From NCBI GenBank assembly GCA_017398165.1, contig JAFQHB010000058.1, forward strand, positions 1 through 6,201: a DNA stretch of 6,201 nucleotides. Direction: 5' to 3'. The notes beneath the pieces are model-generated. The model was not told the origin of the DNA. It ran no database searches and saw only the letters and a program-made list of their open reading frames with translations. This stretch comes from Bacillota bacterium (lineage in GTDB: Bacteria; Bacillota; Dehalobacteriia; UBA4068; UBA4997). Positions 1 to 5,951 of the stretch are shown here, piece by piece. Within the stretch, counting starts at the first letter, position 1. Every line of letters begins with the position of its first letter. Position numbers and translations under genes: made by a program.

Positions 1-536
1 CATTTCGCCAATATGCTGGCCGCACCGATGCTGATGCTCTTGGCGTCGCCCTTGATGATCGGGGTCTGCGGCAGATCACAGCCATCCAGACGCACCGCAT
101 CGATCAGCAAATGCTCCGCCGCCACCGGCAGCAGGCGCAGTGCTTTTCGCATCGCCATTTTGGTAGCCTGCAGTATGTTGTAGCGGTCAATATCATACAC
201 GCCGACAGCACCCACAGCCCACGCCACCGCCGCCTGTTTGATCAGCGGCTCCAGCGCATAGCGTTTCCTGGCCGACAGCTTTTTGGAATCATTGACCCCC
301 GGCAGTAGACACCCCGGCGGCAGTATCACCGCCGCAGCCACCACCGGCCCGGCGATAGGCCCGCGGCCAACCTCGTCCACACCGGCTACCAGACCGATGC
401 CGCTTTGCCACAGCTTTATTTCATATTCCGAAAGGCTGTGCAATCGCTCTGCCTCCTCCGGATTGACGTCAAAAACCGCGTCGTTGCCGCAGCCGTGCAT
501 CAATAAAAGCTCCCGCGGCAGCTCCGATACCTTCAT
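1..536 (-). CDS. rnhB: Ribonuclease HII, 3' end cut by the window edge
   Basis: RNase HII cuts the RNA strand of RNA/DNA hybrids and starts removal of single ribonucleotides misincorporated into DNA; it is cytoplasmic and metal dependent. The 178 visible residues show the family signature AGVDEVGRGPIAGP (residues 51-64, with catalytic D54 and E55), NDSKKLS (82-88), and LLIDAV (143-148, with the third acidic residue D146), then KGDAKSISIGAASILAK up to the window edge. The fourth catalytic Asp, normally a few residues after 'LAK', is outside the window. About 50 residues precede the catalytic core, an N-terminal extension common in Bacillota members. The ATG at 534-536 is preceded by a GGTGAGG ribosome binding site. 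The gene follows rbgA by 30 nt without promoter or terminator, so the two are probably co-transcribed, the same order as in Bacillus subtilis. One oddity: the codon after AAA begins with TG, so the usual Val of 'AKVTRD' is not encoded here. Confidence 0.96.
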   Translation of the reverse strand, partial: MKVSELPRELLLMHGCGNDAVFDVNPEEAERLHSLSEYEIKLWQSGIGLVAGVDEVGRGPIAGPVVAAAVILPPGCLLPGVNDSKKLSARKRYALEPLIKQAAVAWAVGAVGVYDIDRYNILQATKMAMRKALRLLPVAAEHLLIDAVRLDGCDLPQTPIIKGDAKSISIGAASILAK

Positions 537-566
537 ATCCTCACCCTCAAATCATTGACAATCGGC

Positions 567-1424
567 TTACAGCAGCTTGTCCAGCGTAAACCGCCCGATC
601 CTGCCGTTGCGGAATTCCGCCAGCAGCAGCCGTGCCGTTTCGTCCTCTCGCACCAGACCACCCGCCGACAGCAAACCGCGCGAACGGCCGATCAGATGCA
701 GTACTTCCTCCGGCGAAAGCCCCACGAGTGCTGCGGCATCCAGTTTGTAACGCTCACAAAGCTGCGGGCAGGCGTTATTCACCAGCCAGTCTATCAGCTC
801 CAGCGACACCTGATAATTGTCATAGACAGTCGGGCTGATAGCACCCGTCGCCGCCAGACGAAAAGCCACACTGTGCTGCTCAAACTTGGGCCACAGCACA
901 CCGGGAGTATCCAGCAGCTCTACCCAGTCACCCACGCGCACCCACTGCTTGCCGCGGGTAACACCGGGCTTGTTGCCGGTCTTGCTGGCGGATTTGGCGA
1001 TCAGCGTGTTGATCAGCGTACTCTTGCCGGTATTGGGCGAGCCTGCCACCATCACACGCACCGGCCGCCGTCTGCGCCCTCTGGCCTCCAATTCCTGAAA
1101 AAGCGGCTCGGCAGTCAGCATTATCTGCTGCATCAGCTCCTGCCGCCCCTTTGCCTGCTGGGCATTCAGTGCCACCGCACCCAGCCCGCGGCGCCGAAAC
1201 TCCGCCAGCCACTGCGCCGTCTGCCGTTCATCGGCCAGATCACGCTTGTTCAGCACCATTATCACCGGTTTTTTGGCCAGTATCCACTCAAAATCGGGAT
1301 TATAGCTCGATGCCGGAATGCGCGCATCCAGCACTACCAGCGACATATCGACGATACGCATATCCTCCTGCATCTGGCGTTTGGCCTTGGCCATATGGCC
1401 GGGATACCACTGTATAATAGTCAT
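567..1424 (-). CDS. rbgA: Ribosome biogenesis GTPase RbgA (YlqF)
   Basis: RbgA is a GTPase that acts late in assembly of the 50S ribosomal subunit and leaves once the particle is mature. The 285-residue product is full length for the family. It has the circularly permuted G-motif order of YlqF/YawG GTPases: G4 NKRD (59-62) comes before G1 GSPNTGKS (128-135), the G2 Thr in GVTRG (154-158) and G3 DTPG (172-175). The N-terminal WYPGHMAKA (6-14) and DARIP (33-37) are family hallmarks. The C-terminal ~100 residues match the helical RNA-contact domain. The ATG at 1422-1424 follows AGGAGG at a normal distance, and a TATAAT promoter lies about 60 nt upstream. It is the first gene of a probable two-gene operon with rnhB. 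In B. subtilis rplS lies near this pair; here the upstream neighbour is an unrelated secreted-protein gene with its own terminator. Confidence 0.97.
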   Translation of the reverse strand: MTIIQWYPGHMAKAKRQMQEDMRIVDMSLVVLDARIPASSYNPDFEWILAKKPVIMVLNKRDLADERQTAQWLAEFRRRGLGAVALNAQQAKGRQELMQQIMLTAEPLFQELEARGRRRRPVRVMVAGSPNTGKSTLINTLIAKSASKTGNKPGVTRGKQWVRVGDWVELLDTPGVLWPKFEQHSVAFRLAATGAISPTVYDNYQVSLELIDWLVNNACPQLCERYKLDAAALVGLSPEEVLHLIGRSRGLLSAGGLVREDETARLLLAEFRNGRIGRFTLDKLL

Positions 1425-1482
1425 TGTTTATCCTCCTCGCGGGGCAAAGCTTTTTTTAAGTCTTTACATTTATAATCATATT

Positions 1483-1511
1483 ATTATACCATAAATCCGC
1501 CGCCCGCACAA
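1483..1511 (-). promoter_or_regulatory. Predicted sigma-A promoter of rbgA-rnhB
   Basis: Read on the minus strand, a perfect -10 hexamer TATAAT (1483-1488) carries a TGG extension just upstream (extended -10). Exactly 17 nt further upstream lies TTGTGC (1506-1511), which matches only the first three bases of the -35 consensus. Transcription would start near 1476, giving a leader of about 50 nt with the AGGAGG site of rbgA. The promoter begins about 17 nt past the T run of the preceding terminator, so rbgA-rnhB is insulated from gene A. Confidence 0.7.
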
Positions 1512-1527
1512 CGCCCAGCCCCCAACG

Positions 1528-1554
1528 AAAAAGCAGGAGGCCGCAGCCTCCCGC
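1528..1554 (-). terminator. Intrinsic terminator of stalk-domain gene A
   Basis: On the minus strand GCGGGAGGC and GCCTCCTGC (arms within 1533-1554) form a 9-bp GC-rich stem with one G-U pair and a TGCG loop, followed at once by five T (1528-1532). It begins about 10 nt after the stop codon of gene A. There is no T run on the other side, so it acts only on minus-strand transcripts. Confidence 0.88.
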
Positions 1555-1563
1555 CCTAACATT

Positions 1564-2874
1564 TTAGTCATCCAGCCGCTTTACGCACCATTCACTGTTC
1601 TGGTTCTCATAAAGCAGAATATCTCCGAACACGAAGTAATCTAAAACCTTGCCATCCGTTAGCTGCCGCAAATTCTCACCGTCCAAATCCACGCAGTACA
1701 GCGGCCCGGAGTATTGCGCCCAATGTCCCCGGCCGTCATCCGCCGACATCCAGCTGGAGAAATAAACCTTATCACCAAATACCTGCAGATCCTTAACGCT
1801 GCTCCTGCCCCAGGAATAAACTACCTCCGGCTCCGACGCACCGGCCTTATAGCGATAAATAGTCGAATGTGTCGCACCGTTTCCCGTAGTATAATAGTAT
1901 CCGGCATCATACCAGTCTGCTCCGGTAACTTTGGTTTGCCTTTCCGGATTCTGGCCGTCCAAATCCATACGAAATGCCTTAATACCCCAGCTCGACCAAT
2001 ACAGGCTATCCCCCACAAACCAAAATTCTGATACATCCTTAGCTACCTGCTGCGGCTCACCGGACGCCTTGCCGTCCACCAGCGCCACCCGGTACAAAGT
2101 ACCATTATACAGCTGCGTGTCCAGATAATATACCCAATCACGATATACCTGACAGCGGAAAACACCGTCATCAAAATATTCGCTCGTGCCGGTCAATGTA
2201 TCAAAAACCGTCAATACGCTGCGGCGGTCGCTCTGCCCATAATCACCACTGAAATACAGCTTATCCCCCACTACACTAAAGCCGCGAATATCCAGCTCCC
2301 CGGTATCCGTTGGTATCGCCAGCACCTCGCGCTCCAGCGTCGCCTTGTTAATGCGCTCCACACCATCCCAAGCCGAGAGATAAATATACTCCGCCGAATC
2401 ATCAGCATATTGCCACGTACCATTCGCATAAACCGACGGGATATCCGGCATCACGCTGCCCGCCGCCGGGGTGATATCGATAATATGGTCGGCATAATCA
2501 ACGCCCGCACCCAGCCGCTCACTCACGAAACGCAGCGGCACCAGTATCCGCCCATCCTGCACCACCGGCGCAACCGAGAGCCCCACCGCAGCGCCGTTCA
2601 CCACGGCTGTTTTATCATTCGGCCGCAGCACTATATCCTGCCCGCCCAGGCTGATATGGGCCTGTCCGTCCGCCCAGCTTACATCCGCACCCAGCGCACT
2701 GCTCACCGTCCTCAGCGGCACGAATGTCGTACCCTCGCTGACGTAGGGCATAGTATCGAGCCTCAGATACTGATCGTTCACATAGATGGCAGTACCGTCC
2801 ATCGCCAATGCCTGCCCGGCGCCCACCGCACTGATCAGCAGCGTCAGCGCCAGCACCTTGCCAAATTTCTTCAC
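1564..2874 (-). CDS. Secreted stalk-domain (CuAO-N-like) protein with C-terminal DUF5050-like beta-propeller, paralogue A
   Basis: The product has 436 residues if started at GTG 2872-2874. Residues 1-24 are a Sec signal peptide (VKKF, hydrophobic core, cleavage after GQALA; no lipobox Cys). Residues 25-135 form the 'copper amine oxidase N-terminal' stalk domain, with YVND, FVPLRTVSSALGADVSW and its second half LVPLRFVSERLGA. Despite that name there is no amine oxidase catalytic domain. From about 150 to the end run blade-like repeats of the type YFSG...DTLTG, YYLD...LYRVALVDG, YWSS...FRMDLDG, YFSS...LYCVDLDGENLRQLTDG, resembling DUF5050 / TolB-like propellers. I infer an exported envelope protein binding an unknown ligand; no catalytic motif or wall anchor is visible. 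Start choice: GTG at 2883 lies only 2 nt from the GGAGAGG site, while GTG 2874 aligns with the ATG of paralogue B (4597-5931). It is a single-gene unit between terminators. Confidence 0.88.
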   Translation of the reverse strand: MKKFGKVLALTLLISAVGAGQALAMDGTAIYVNDQYLRLDTMPYVSEGTTFVPLRTVSSALGADVSWADGQAHISLGGQDIVLRPNDKTAVVNGAAVGLSVAPVVQDGRILVPLRFVSERLGAGVDYADHIIDITPAAGSVMPDIPSVYANGTWQYADDSAEYIYLSAWDGVERINKATLEREVLAIPTDTGELDIRGFSVVGDKLYFSGDYGQSDRRSVLTVFDTLTGTSEYFDDGVFRCQVYRDWVYYLDTQLYNGTLYRVALVDGKASGEPQQVAKDVSEFWFVGDSLYWSSWGIKAFRMDLDGQNPERQTKVTGADWYDAGYYYTTGNGATHSTIYRYKAGASEPEVVYSWGRSSVKDLQVFGDKVYFSSWMSADDGRGHWAQYSGPLYCVDLDGENLRQLTDGKVLDYFVFGDILLYENQNSEWCVKRLDD

Positions 2875-2883
2875 AACTACCAC
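2470..2883 (-). repeat. Direct repeat copy 1: signal peptide + stalk module of gene A
   Basis: This stretch aligns without gaps to 5527-5940 at a constant offset of 3057 bases, on the same strand. Exact runs include 48 bp (2610-2657 against 5667-5714) and 38 bp just upstream in coordinate order toward 2703. By hand about 110 of 134 encoded residues are identical. Similarity falls sharply after the codon for the Thr of HIIDIT. I read it as a duplicated module, or one kept similar by gene conversion. Confidence 0.9.
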
Positions 2884-2892
2884 ATCCTCTCC

Positions 2893-2914
2893 GAAGCTGC
2901 CACCATACAGCTTC
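2893..2914 (-). promoter_or_regulatory. Hairpin abutting the ribosome binding site of gene A
   Basis: On the minus strand GAAGCTG (2908-2914) and CAGCTTC (2893-2899) can form a 7-bp stem with an 8-nt loop, ending directly beside the GGAGAGG ribosome binding site. Gene B has a hairpin of different sequence at the matching position (5952-5973). It may stabilise the message or affect ribosome access; the role is inferred. Confidence 0.4.
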
Positions 2915-2926
2915 TCTGTTTATCAG

Positions 2927-2959
2927 CTATATTTCAATATCCGTCCCCCATATCCTGCC
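2927..2959 (-). promoter_or_regulatory. Candidate promoter/cis element of gene A, shared with gene B
   Basis: GGCAGGA (2953-2959) and ATATAG (2927-2932), 20 nt apart, recur upstream of gene B at 6007-6013 and 5982-5987, 19 nt apart. ATATAG lies about 50 nt before the start codon in both genes. TATAGC could serve as a weak -10, but no good -35 is in place. I see no other convincing promoter for gene A between the citC terminator and its start. Confidence 0.3.
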
Positions 2960-3040
2960 ATAACAGGGCACAAAAATCACTGCCGTAACATCCGATCGAC
3001 CTGGCGATCAGCAGCCAGACACAGCAGGCGCAGTGCAGAC

Positions 3041-3083
3041 AAAAAAATACCGCCTTTCCACCCCAATAAGGGCAGAAAGGCGG
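3041..3083 (-). terminator. Intrinsic terminator of citC
   Basis: On the minus strand CCGCCTTTC (3075-3083) and GAAAGGCGG (3050-3058) form a perfect 9-bp stem. The 16-nt loop can add a short CCC/GGG helix. It is followed by TA and seven T (3041-3047). It begins 25 nt after the citC stop codon and separates citC from gene A. Confidence 0.92.
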
Positions 3084-3107
3084 CACAAATTATTTAATCA
3101 GAAAATT

Positions 3108-4145
3108 TTAGTAATGAATTACGTTCTCCTCAGCCTTGATAGCAGCCCGTATCGGCTCGCTTTCCTCACTGGTAAAGAACTCATAAGTGCTGGGCGGCAG
3201 CATTTCACGGATGGTATCCAGCTTGTCATCGTGAATAGCCTGACGCACGGTGCTGGCGCTGATAATGCGGTCATCGGATTCCAGACGGGGGATCTCAATG
3301 CACTCCATACCCATTTTAGGCAGCTCCTCCAGCATCACCTGGTTGTAAAGCCTGGTCACGTGGCTGGTCAGCTCTTGCCCCACATAACGCCGTTTGATGC
3401 CCAGCGTCTGTGCGATCTTGCCAAACACCCGCAGATCCAGCGCCGCCTGAGTACGGATCACCAGATCCCCGTCCTTCAGGAAATAACTGGGAAAAGTCGC
3501 CGAGCTGACGATATACGGGCCGGAATCGTGGCAGATGACGTTCGGCAGATGCGCCACGCCCGCATGCACCAGACGCCGCCGCACCGCAAAGGGTATCGGG
3601 CCTGCTTCCTCGGAAAGGATGAAAAGATGCAGCACATCATTCTCGCTTGCCGCTTTCTCCACCAGATGCAGGTGGCCGTTGGTGAAAGGATTGGCATTCA
3701 TCACGATACCGGCGATACGCTCGCCCTCGCGGTACGTTTTGGCCAGATCAGTACAATAATTGGCAAAACCATCCGGCAGATTTTCCATAAAAACCAGCTC
3801 GTTGCCCACCCGGGCGATCTCATAAAAAGACTTCATATACGGGGCTGATGTTACCTTGGTGTACATAAAAAGATGCTCATTACCGCGCTCTTTCTGCACC
3901 TCGGTCAGATGGGCGACGATACGCTTCATCAAGCCCTTATGCCGATGTTCCCCGGCCACCGCCAGACAGCGCAGCGTGTTGCTGAAGCAGCTGCCGGTAG
4001 CAATCAGATTGCCGGCCTCATCAAAAATACCGCAGGTATAATCCAAATTATTATCCCGCTGGATCCCCTCCTGCTGTAAAAGCATATCCACACGATAATT
4101 CAGGATATCATCCTCCGGCAGTATTTGTTTCAATGTTTCGGCCAT
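3108..4145 (-). CDS. citC: [Citrate (pro-3S)-lyase] ligase (acetate:SH-citrate lyase ligase)
   Basis: CitC uses ATP and acetate to acetylate the thiol of the citrate lyase acyl carrier subunit (EC 6.2.1.22), turning the lyase on for anaerobic citrate cleavage in the cytoplasm. The 345-residue product is full length. Residues ~30-125 are a GNAT-like domain (TGSCFSNTLRCLAV, then HLFMYTK). From ~145 on lies the nucleotidyltransferase-like ligase domain: IVMNANPFTNGH (~147-158, an HxGH-type nucleotide site), HLFILSEE, YIVSSATFPSYFLK and ISASTVR (295-301). I start at ATG 4143-4145 because AAGAGGG lies 6 nt upstream; an in-frame ATG at 4161-4163 would put that ribosome binding site inside the gene. 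The gene has its own promoter, a ~217-nt leader and a terminator. No citD, citE, citF, citX or citG is in the window, which is unusual because citC usually heads that operon. The substrate here is therefore inferred from family alone. Confidence 0.93.
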   Translation of the reverse strand: MAETLKQILPEDDILNYRVDMLLQQEGIQRDNNLDYTCGIFDEAGNLIATGSCFSNTLRCLAVAGEHRHKGLMKRIVAHLTEVQKERGNEHLFMYTKVTSAPYMKSFYEIARVGNELVFMENLPDGFANYCTDLAKTYREGERIAGIVMNANPFTNGHLHLVEKAASENDVLHLFILSEEAGPIPFAVRRRLVHAGVAHLPNVICHDSGPYIVSSATFPSYFLKDGDLVIRTQAALDLRVFGKIAQTLGIKRRYVGQELTSHVTRLYNQVMLEELPKMGMECIEIPRLESDDRIISASTVRQAIHDDKLDTIREMLPPSTYEFFTSEESEPIRAAIKAEENVIHY

Positions 4146-4362
4146 AGCAATCCCTCTTTTCATCTTAGTATTATTTATTTCGTTTTATTCAGCCGATATT
4201 TTATACTGAAGTATTCTCGGGAATATTTTCCCGACCAATATCTTCACGGCATATCTCAGGCTGTTCCGCCCACTTACTTTGTGCTGCCGCAGGGCACAAT
4301 ATGTATCGCCCGCCTATCCGCCGCACGACAGACTGTGCCATATCCGACATTTCGCACTAATT
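4146..4362 (-). promoter_or_regulatory. Long, foldable 5' leader of citC
   Basis: From the predicted start of transcription near 4362 to the citC ATG the leader is about 217 nt. Minus-strand pairings visible by eye are TTGTGC with GCACAA (4279-4299, 9-nt loop), TCGGGAA with TTCCCGA (4217-4234, AATA loop), and ATAC with GTAT (4203-4214). GATATT with AATATC (4237-4242 with 4195-4200) could enclose the last two as a three-way junction. I find no T-run terminator inside, and the sequence does not match the riboswitch consensus motifs I know (TPP, SAM, FMN, cobalamin, c-di-GMP, fluoride, T-box). An open reading frame of 49 codons covers most of the leader. Confidence 0.4.
4201..4350 (-). CDS. Possible small ORF (49 aa) in the citC leader, unrecognised
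   Basis: An uninterrupted frame runs from ATG 4348-4350 to TAA 4201-4203. The product begins MSDMAQSVVRRIGG, continues YILCPAAAQSKWAEQ and ends ENIPENTSV. It has two Cys (19 and 34), no signal peptide and no membrane segment. The stop is 55 nt before the citC start. For: it sits about 13 nt into the predicted citC transcript and stays open through almost the whole leader. Against: no ribosome binding site precedes this ATG, nor the in-frame ATG at 4341, and I recognise no family. It may be a leader peptide or small protein, the relic of a longer gene, or chance in a structured leader. Confidence 0.25.
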   Translation of the reverse strand: MSDMAQSVVRRIGGRYILCPAAAQSKWAEQPEICREDIGRENIPENTSV

Positions 4363-4369
4363 GTATACA
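4362..4369. promoter_or_regulatory. Palindrome TGTATACA at the citC start point (possible operator)
   Basis: This perfect 8-bp palindrome runs from the last base of the -10 hexamer to the predicted transcription start of citC. Its form fits the loose nGTnTAnACn core of many GntR-type operators, and a repressor bound here would block initiation. No regulator gene is in the window and an 8-bp AT-rich palindrome can arise by chance. Confidence 0.2.
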
Positions 4370-4397
4370 TTATACCACAATCTTCCAATAAATACAA
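4369..4397 (-). promoter_or_regulatory. Predicted sigma-A promoter of citC
   Basis: On the minus strand TATAAT (4369-4374) is preceded by TGG (extended -10), and 17 nt further upstream is TTGTAT (4392-4397), matching three of six -35 bases. The layout is the same as the rbgA promoter at 1483-1511, which supports both. Transcription would begin near 4362. Confidence 0.7.
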
Positions 4398-4532
4398 TCT
4401 ATTCTTCCGCCAAACACGCACAGCGGTTCTTTACCCTAAGGCCTATCTGCCCCGCATATGCAGCACAGATGCCCTCCTGCACACACCCTGATGCGGCGGG
4501 TGAAAAAATCAACGGCACTGGCAGCCAAACCA
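4398..4532. other. Spacer between gene B terminator and citC promoter; no gene seen
   Basis: No open frame with a ribosome binding site is visible on either strand. The only structure is a modest inverted repeat, ATCTG with CAGAT (4445-4449 and 4466-4470), enclosing an inner CTGC/GCGG pairing around ATAT. It lies 50-75 nt upstream of the citC -35 and could be a regulator site or chance. Confidence 0.4.
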
Positions 4533-4570
4533 TAATAAAATCGGCCTGCCGTGAATGACAGACCGATTTT
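4533..4570 (-). terminator. Intrinsic terminator of stalk-domain gene B (possibly bidirectional)
   Basis: On the minus strand AAAATCGGTCTG (4559-4570) and CAGGCCGATTTT (4537-4548) form a 12-bp stem with one G-U pair around a 10-nt loop. T-rich sequence follows the second arm. It begins 26 nt after the gene B stop codon. The plus-strand side also ends in five T (4567-4571), so it could work both ways, although no plus-strand gene reaches it. Confidence 0.85.
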
Positions 4571-4596
4571 TGTTCAGGAAAAGGGCAGAAAAGAAC

Positions 4597-5931
4597 TCAA
4601 TCCGCCAGCCGCTCACAGCACCACTCGCCGCTCTCCAGATTTTGATAAACCAACACGTCCCGGAAAACGTAAAAATCACCGGTCTTGCAATCCGTGAGCT
4701 GCTGCACCTCACCGTCAGAATCGAAACGATACAGCGGCCCGGAGACATTGGCTAAATGCAACGGATTATCCCCGCGATACTGCACCAGATCATCGGTAGT
4801 GTAATAAATAATATCTCCCCGCACCTTAATATCACCAAAGAAGCTGCGCGCAGGCAGCTCCAACAGCATACTCCAATCCTTAGCGGCAATATCAAAACGA
4901 TGCAGCTCCTCATAATTAACTGCCCGTTTGACCCCATAAAAGGCACCGTTTTCACAGGTGAAGAGATTTTTCAGGGAATTCATACTGAAATTACTCCCCA
5001 ACTCCTGCACATTACGGCCATCAATATCACACCTGAAAAGACTACCCGCGTCATTATTACCGTCTGCATCGCTGTAAAACAGACTGTCCCCTGCCGGCCA
5101 ATATGCAAAGACATTGTCGACTATCTGCTCGGCCTCACCGCCAGCCAGCGGCATCCGCCACAGATAAGACGACCACCATTCAGGCGTTTTGAGCCAGTAA
5201 ATATAATCACCCTGCACGCAGGGATTCCACACGCCCTCGATTATCACGCTGCTTTCCCCGCTGCCCAGATCATATCGCGTCAGTTTGCCGTTATCTGTAA
5301 AATACAGCGCATCCCCCGCCAGATTCAGCGAATAATAGCGCCCGCCCTCCAGCAGAGTCACACTCTCACCTGTTGCCGGGTCAATGCGGCATATTGTGGT
5401 ATTCTGCTCTATATAACCGTACGAATCCAGATAACCGCCCCTGATCAGATAAACAAACTTACCATCATAAACGCAGCTGCTGTACGCATCGTTACCAAAA
5501 ACCGGCAGCGCCGCATCATCCGCCCCGGTGATATCAATAATATGATCGGCATAGGCCACATCCGCCCCCAGCCGTTCACTCACAAAACGCAGCGGCACCA
5601 GTATCCGCCCGTTCTGCAGCACCGGCGCGGTGGTCAAATCCACCGCAGTGCCGTTTATCACGGCATTTTTATCATTCGGCCGCAGCACTATATCCTGCCC
5701 GCCCAGGCTGATATTGGCCTGCCCGTCCGCCCAGCTTACATCCGCACCCAGCGCACTGCTTACCGTTCTCAGCGGCACGAATGTCGTACCATCGCTGACG
5801 TACGGCATAGTATCCAGCGGTAAATAGCGGTCATTGACATAGATCGCCATACCGTCTGCCGCCAGCGACTGCCCAGCGCCCAGCGTACCCAAAAGCAGCG
5901 ACAGTGCCAGTACCCGTGCAAATTTCTTCAT
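4597..5931 (-). CDS. Secreted stalk-domain (CuAO-N-like) protein with C-terminal DUF5050-like beta-propeller, paralogue B
   Basis: The product has 444 residues from ATG 5929-5931. Residues 1-24 are a Sec signal peptide (MKKFARVLALSLLLG, cleavage after GQSLA). Residues 25-135 are the stalk domain with the paired motifs FVPLRTVSSALGADVSW and LVPLRFVSERLGADVAY. The rest is a predicted propeller with blade-like units such as LYFTDNGKLTRYDLGSG, IYWLK...LWRMPLAGG, LFYSD...LFRCDIDG and SGPLYRFDSDGEVQQLTD, ending WCCERLAD. Compared with paralogue A (1564-2874), the signal peptide and stalk are almost the same, the blades are only loosely alike, and the last ~50 residues become similar again (SGPLY, QLTD, EWC, RL). 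The protein is probably exported and recognises something unknown; no enzyme motif, wall anchor or membrane tail is seen. GTG at 5940 is an alternative start but lies too close to GGAGAGG. It is a single-gene unit, bounded upstream by the tRNA-Pro terminators. Confidence 0.88.
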   Translation of the reverse strand: MKKFARVLALSLLLGTLGAGQSLAADGMAIYVNDRYLPLDTMPYVSDGTTFVPLRTVSSALGADVSWADGQANISLGGQDIVLRPNDKNAVINGTAVDLTTAPVLQNGRILVPLRFVSERLGADVAYADHIIDITGADDAALPVFGNDAYSSCVYDGKFVYLIRGGYLDSYGYIEQNTTICRIDPATGESVTLLEGGRYYSLNLAGDALYFTDNGKLTRYDLGSGESSVIIEGVWNPCVQGDYIYWLKTPEWWSSYLWRMPLAGGEAEQIVDNVFAYWPAGDSLFYSDADGNNDAGSLFRCDIDGRNVQELGSNFSMNSLKNLFTCENGAFYGVKRAVNYEELHRFDIAAKDWSMLLELPARSFFGDIKVRGDIIYYTTDDLVQYRGDNPLHLANVSGPLYRFDSDGEVQQLTDCKTGDFYVFRDVLVYQNLESGEWCCERLAD

Positions 5932-5940
5932 AACTATCAC
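5527..5940 (-). repeat. Direct repeat copy 2: signal peptide + stalk module of gene B
   Basis: This is the partner of 2470-2883, gapless at an offset of 3057 bases and in the same orientation. It contains the exact 48-bp run 5667-5714. Similarity extends past the start codon into the ribosome binding site (GGAGAGG, then a near-identical TGTG-TAGTT segment). The two copies flank citC and the propeller part of gene B. Confidence 0.9.
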
Positions 5941-5951
5941 ATTCCTCTCCC

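Noticed and set aside
555..1475. Long plus-strand open frame (306 codons) opposite rbgA
   Set aside because: It is antisense to a clear RbgA gene, its product is low-complexity and rich in His, Gln and Arg, it has no recognisable domain, and no promoter faces it.
2883..2891. ATG-TGG-TAG (gene A) and ATG-TGA (gene B, near 5940) as upstream minicistrons
   Set aside because: These ATGs touch the ribosome binding site, too close to be used from it; the pattern is explained by shared ancestry of the two start regions.
2994..3018. Overlapping inverted repeats GATCG/CGATC and CTGGC/GCCAG between citC terminator and gene A, read as a switch
   Set aside because: Stems of only 5 bp, far from the gene A start and without a terminator or ribosome binding site to control.
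3033..3848. Plus-strand open frame of 271 codons opposite citC
   Set aside because: It overlaps the citC terminator and coding region in antisense and shows no protein family pattern.
4161..4163. Upstream in-frame ATG as the citC start
   Set aside because: The AAGAGGG ribosome binding site (about 4152-4158) would lie inside the gene; the ATG at 4143-4145 has correct spacing to it.
4146..4362. citC leader as a known riboswitch (a CCTGAGA segment recalls the TPP element) or as 6S RNA
   Set aside because: The remaining conserved TPP motifs are absent, and the two halves do not pair into the rod with central bubble expected of 6S RNA.
4756..5823. Plus-strand open frame of 355 codons opposite gene B, with a similar one opposite gene A (2410-2988)
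   Set aside because: These mirror each other only because the sense genes are paralogues. The translations are artefacts of the antisense strand, without ribosome binding site or domain.
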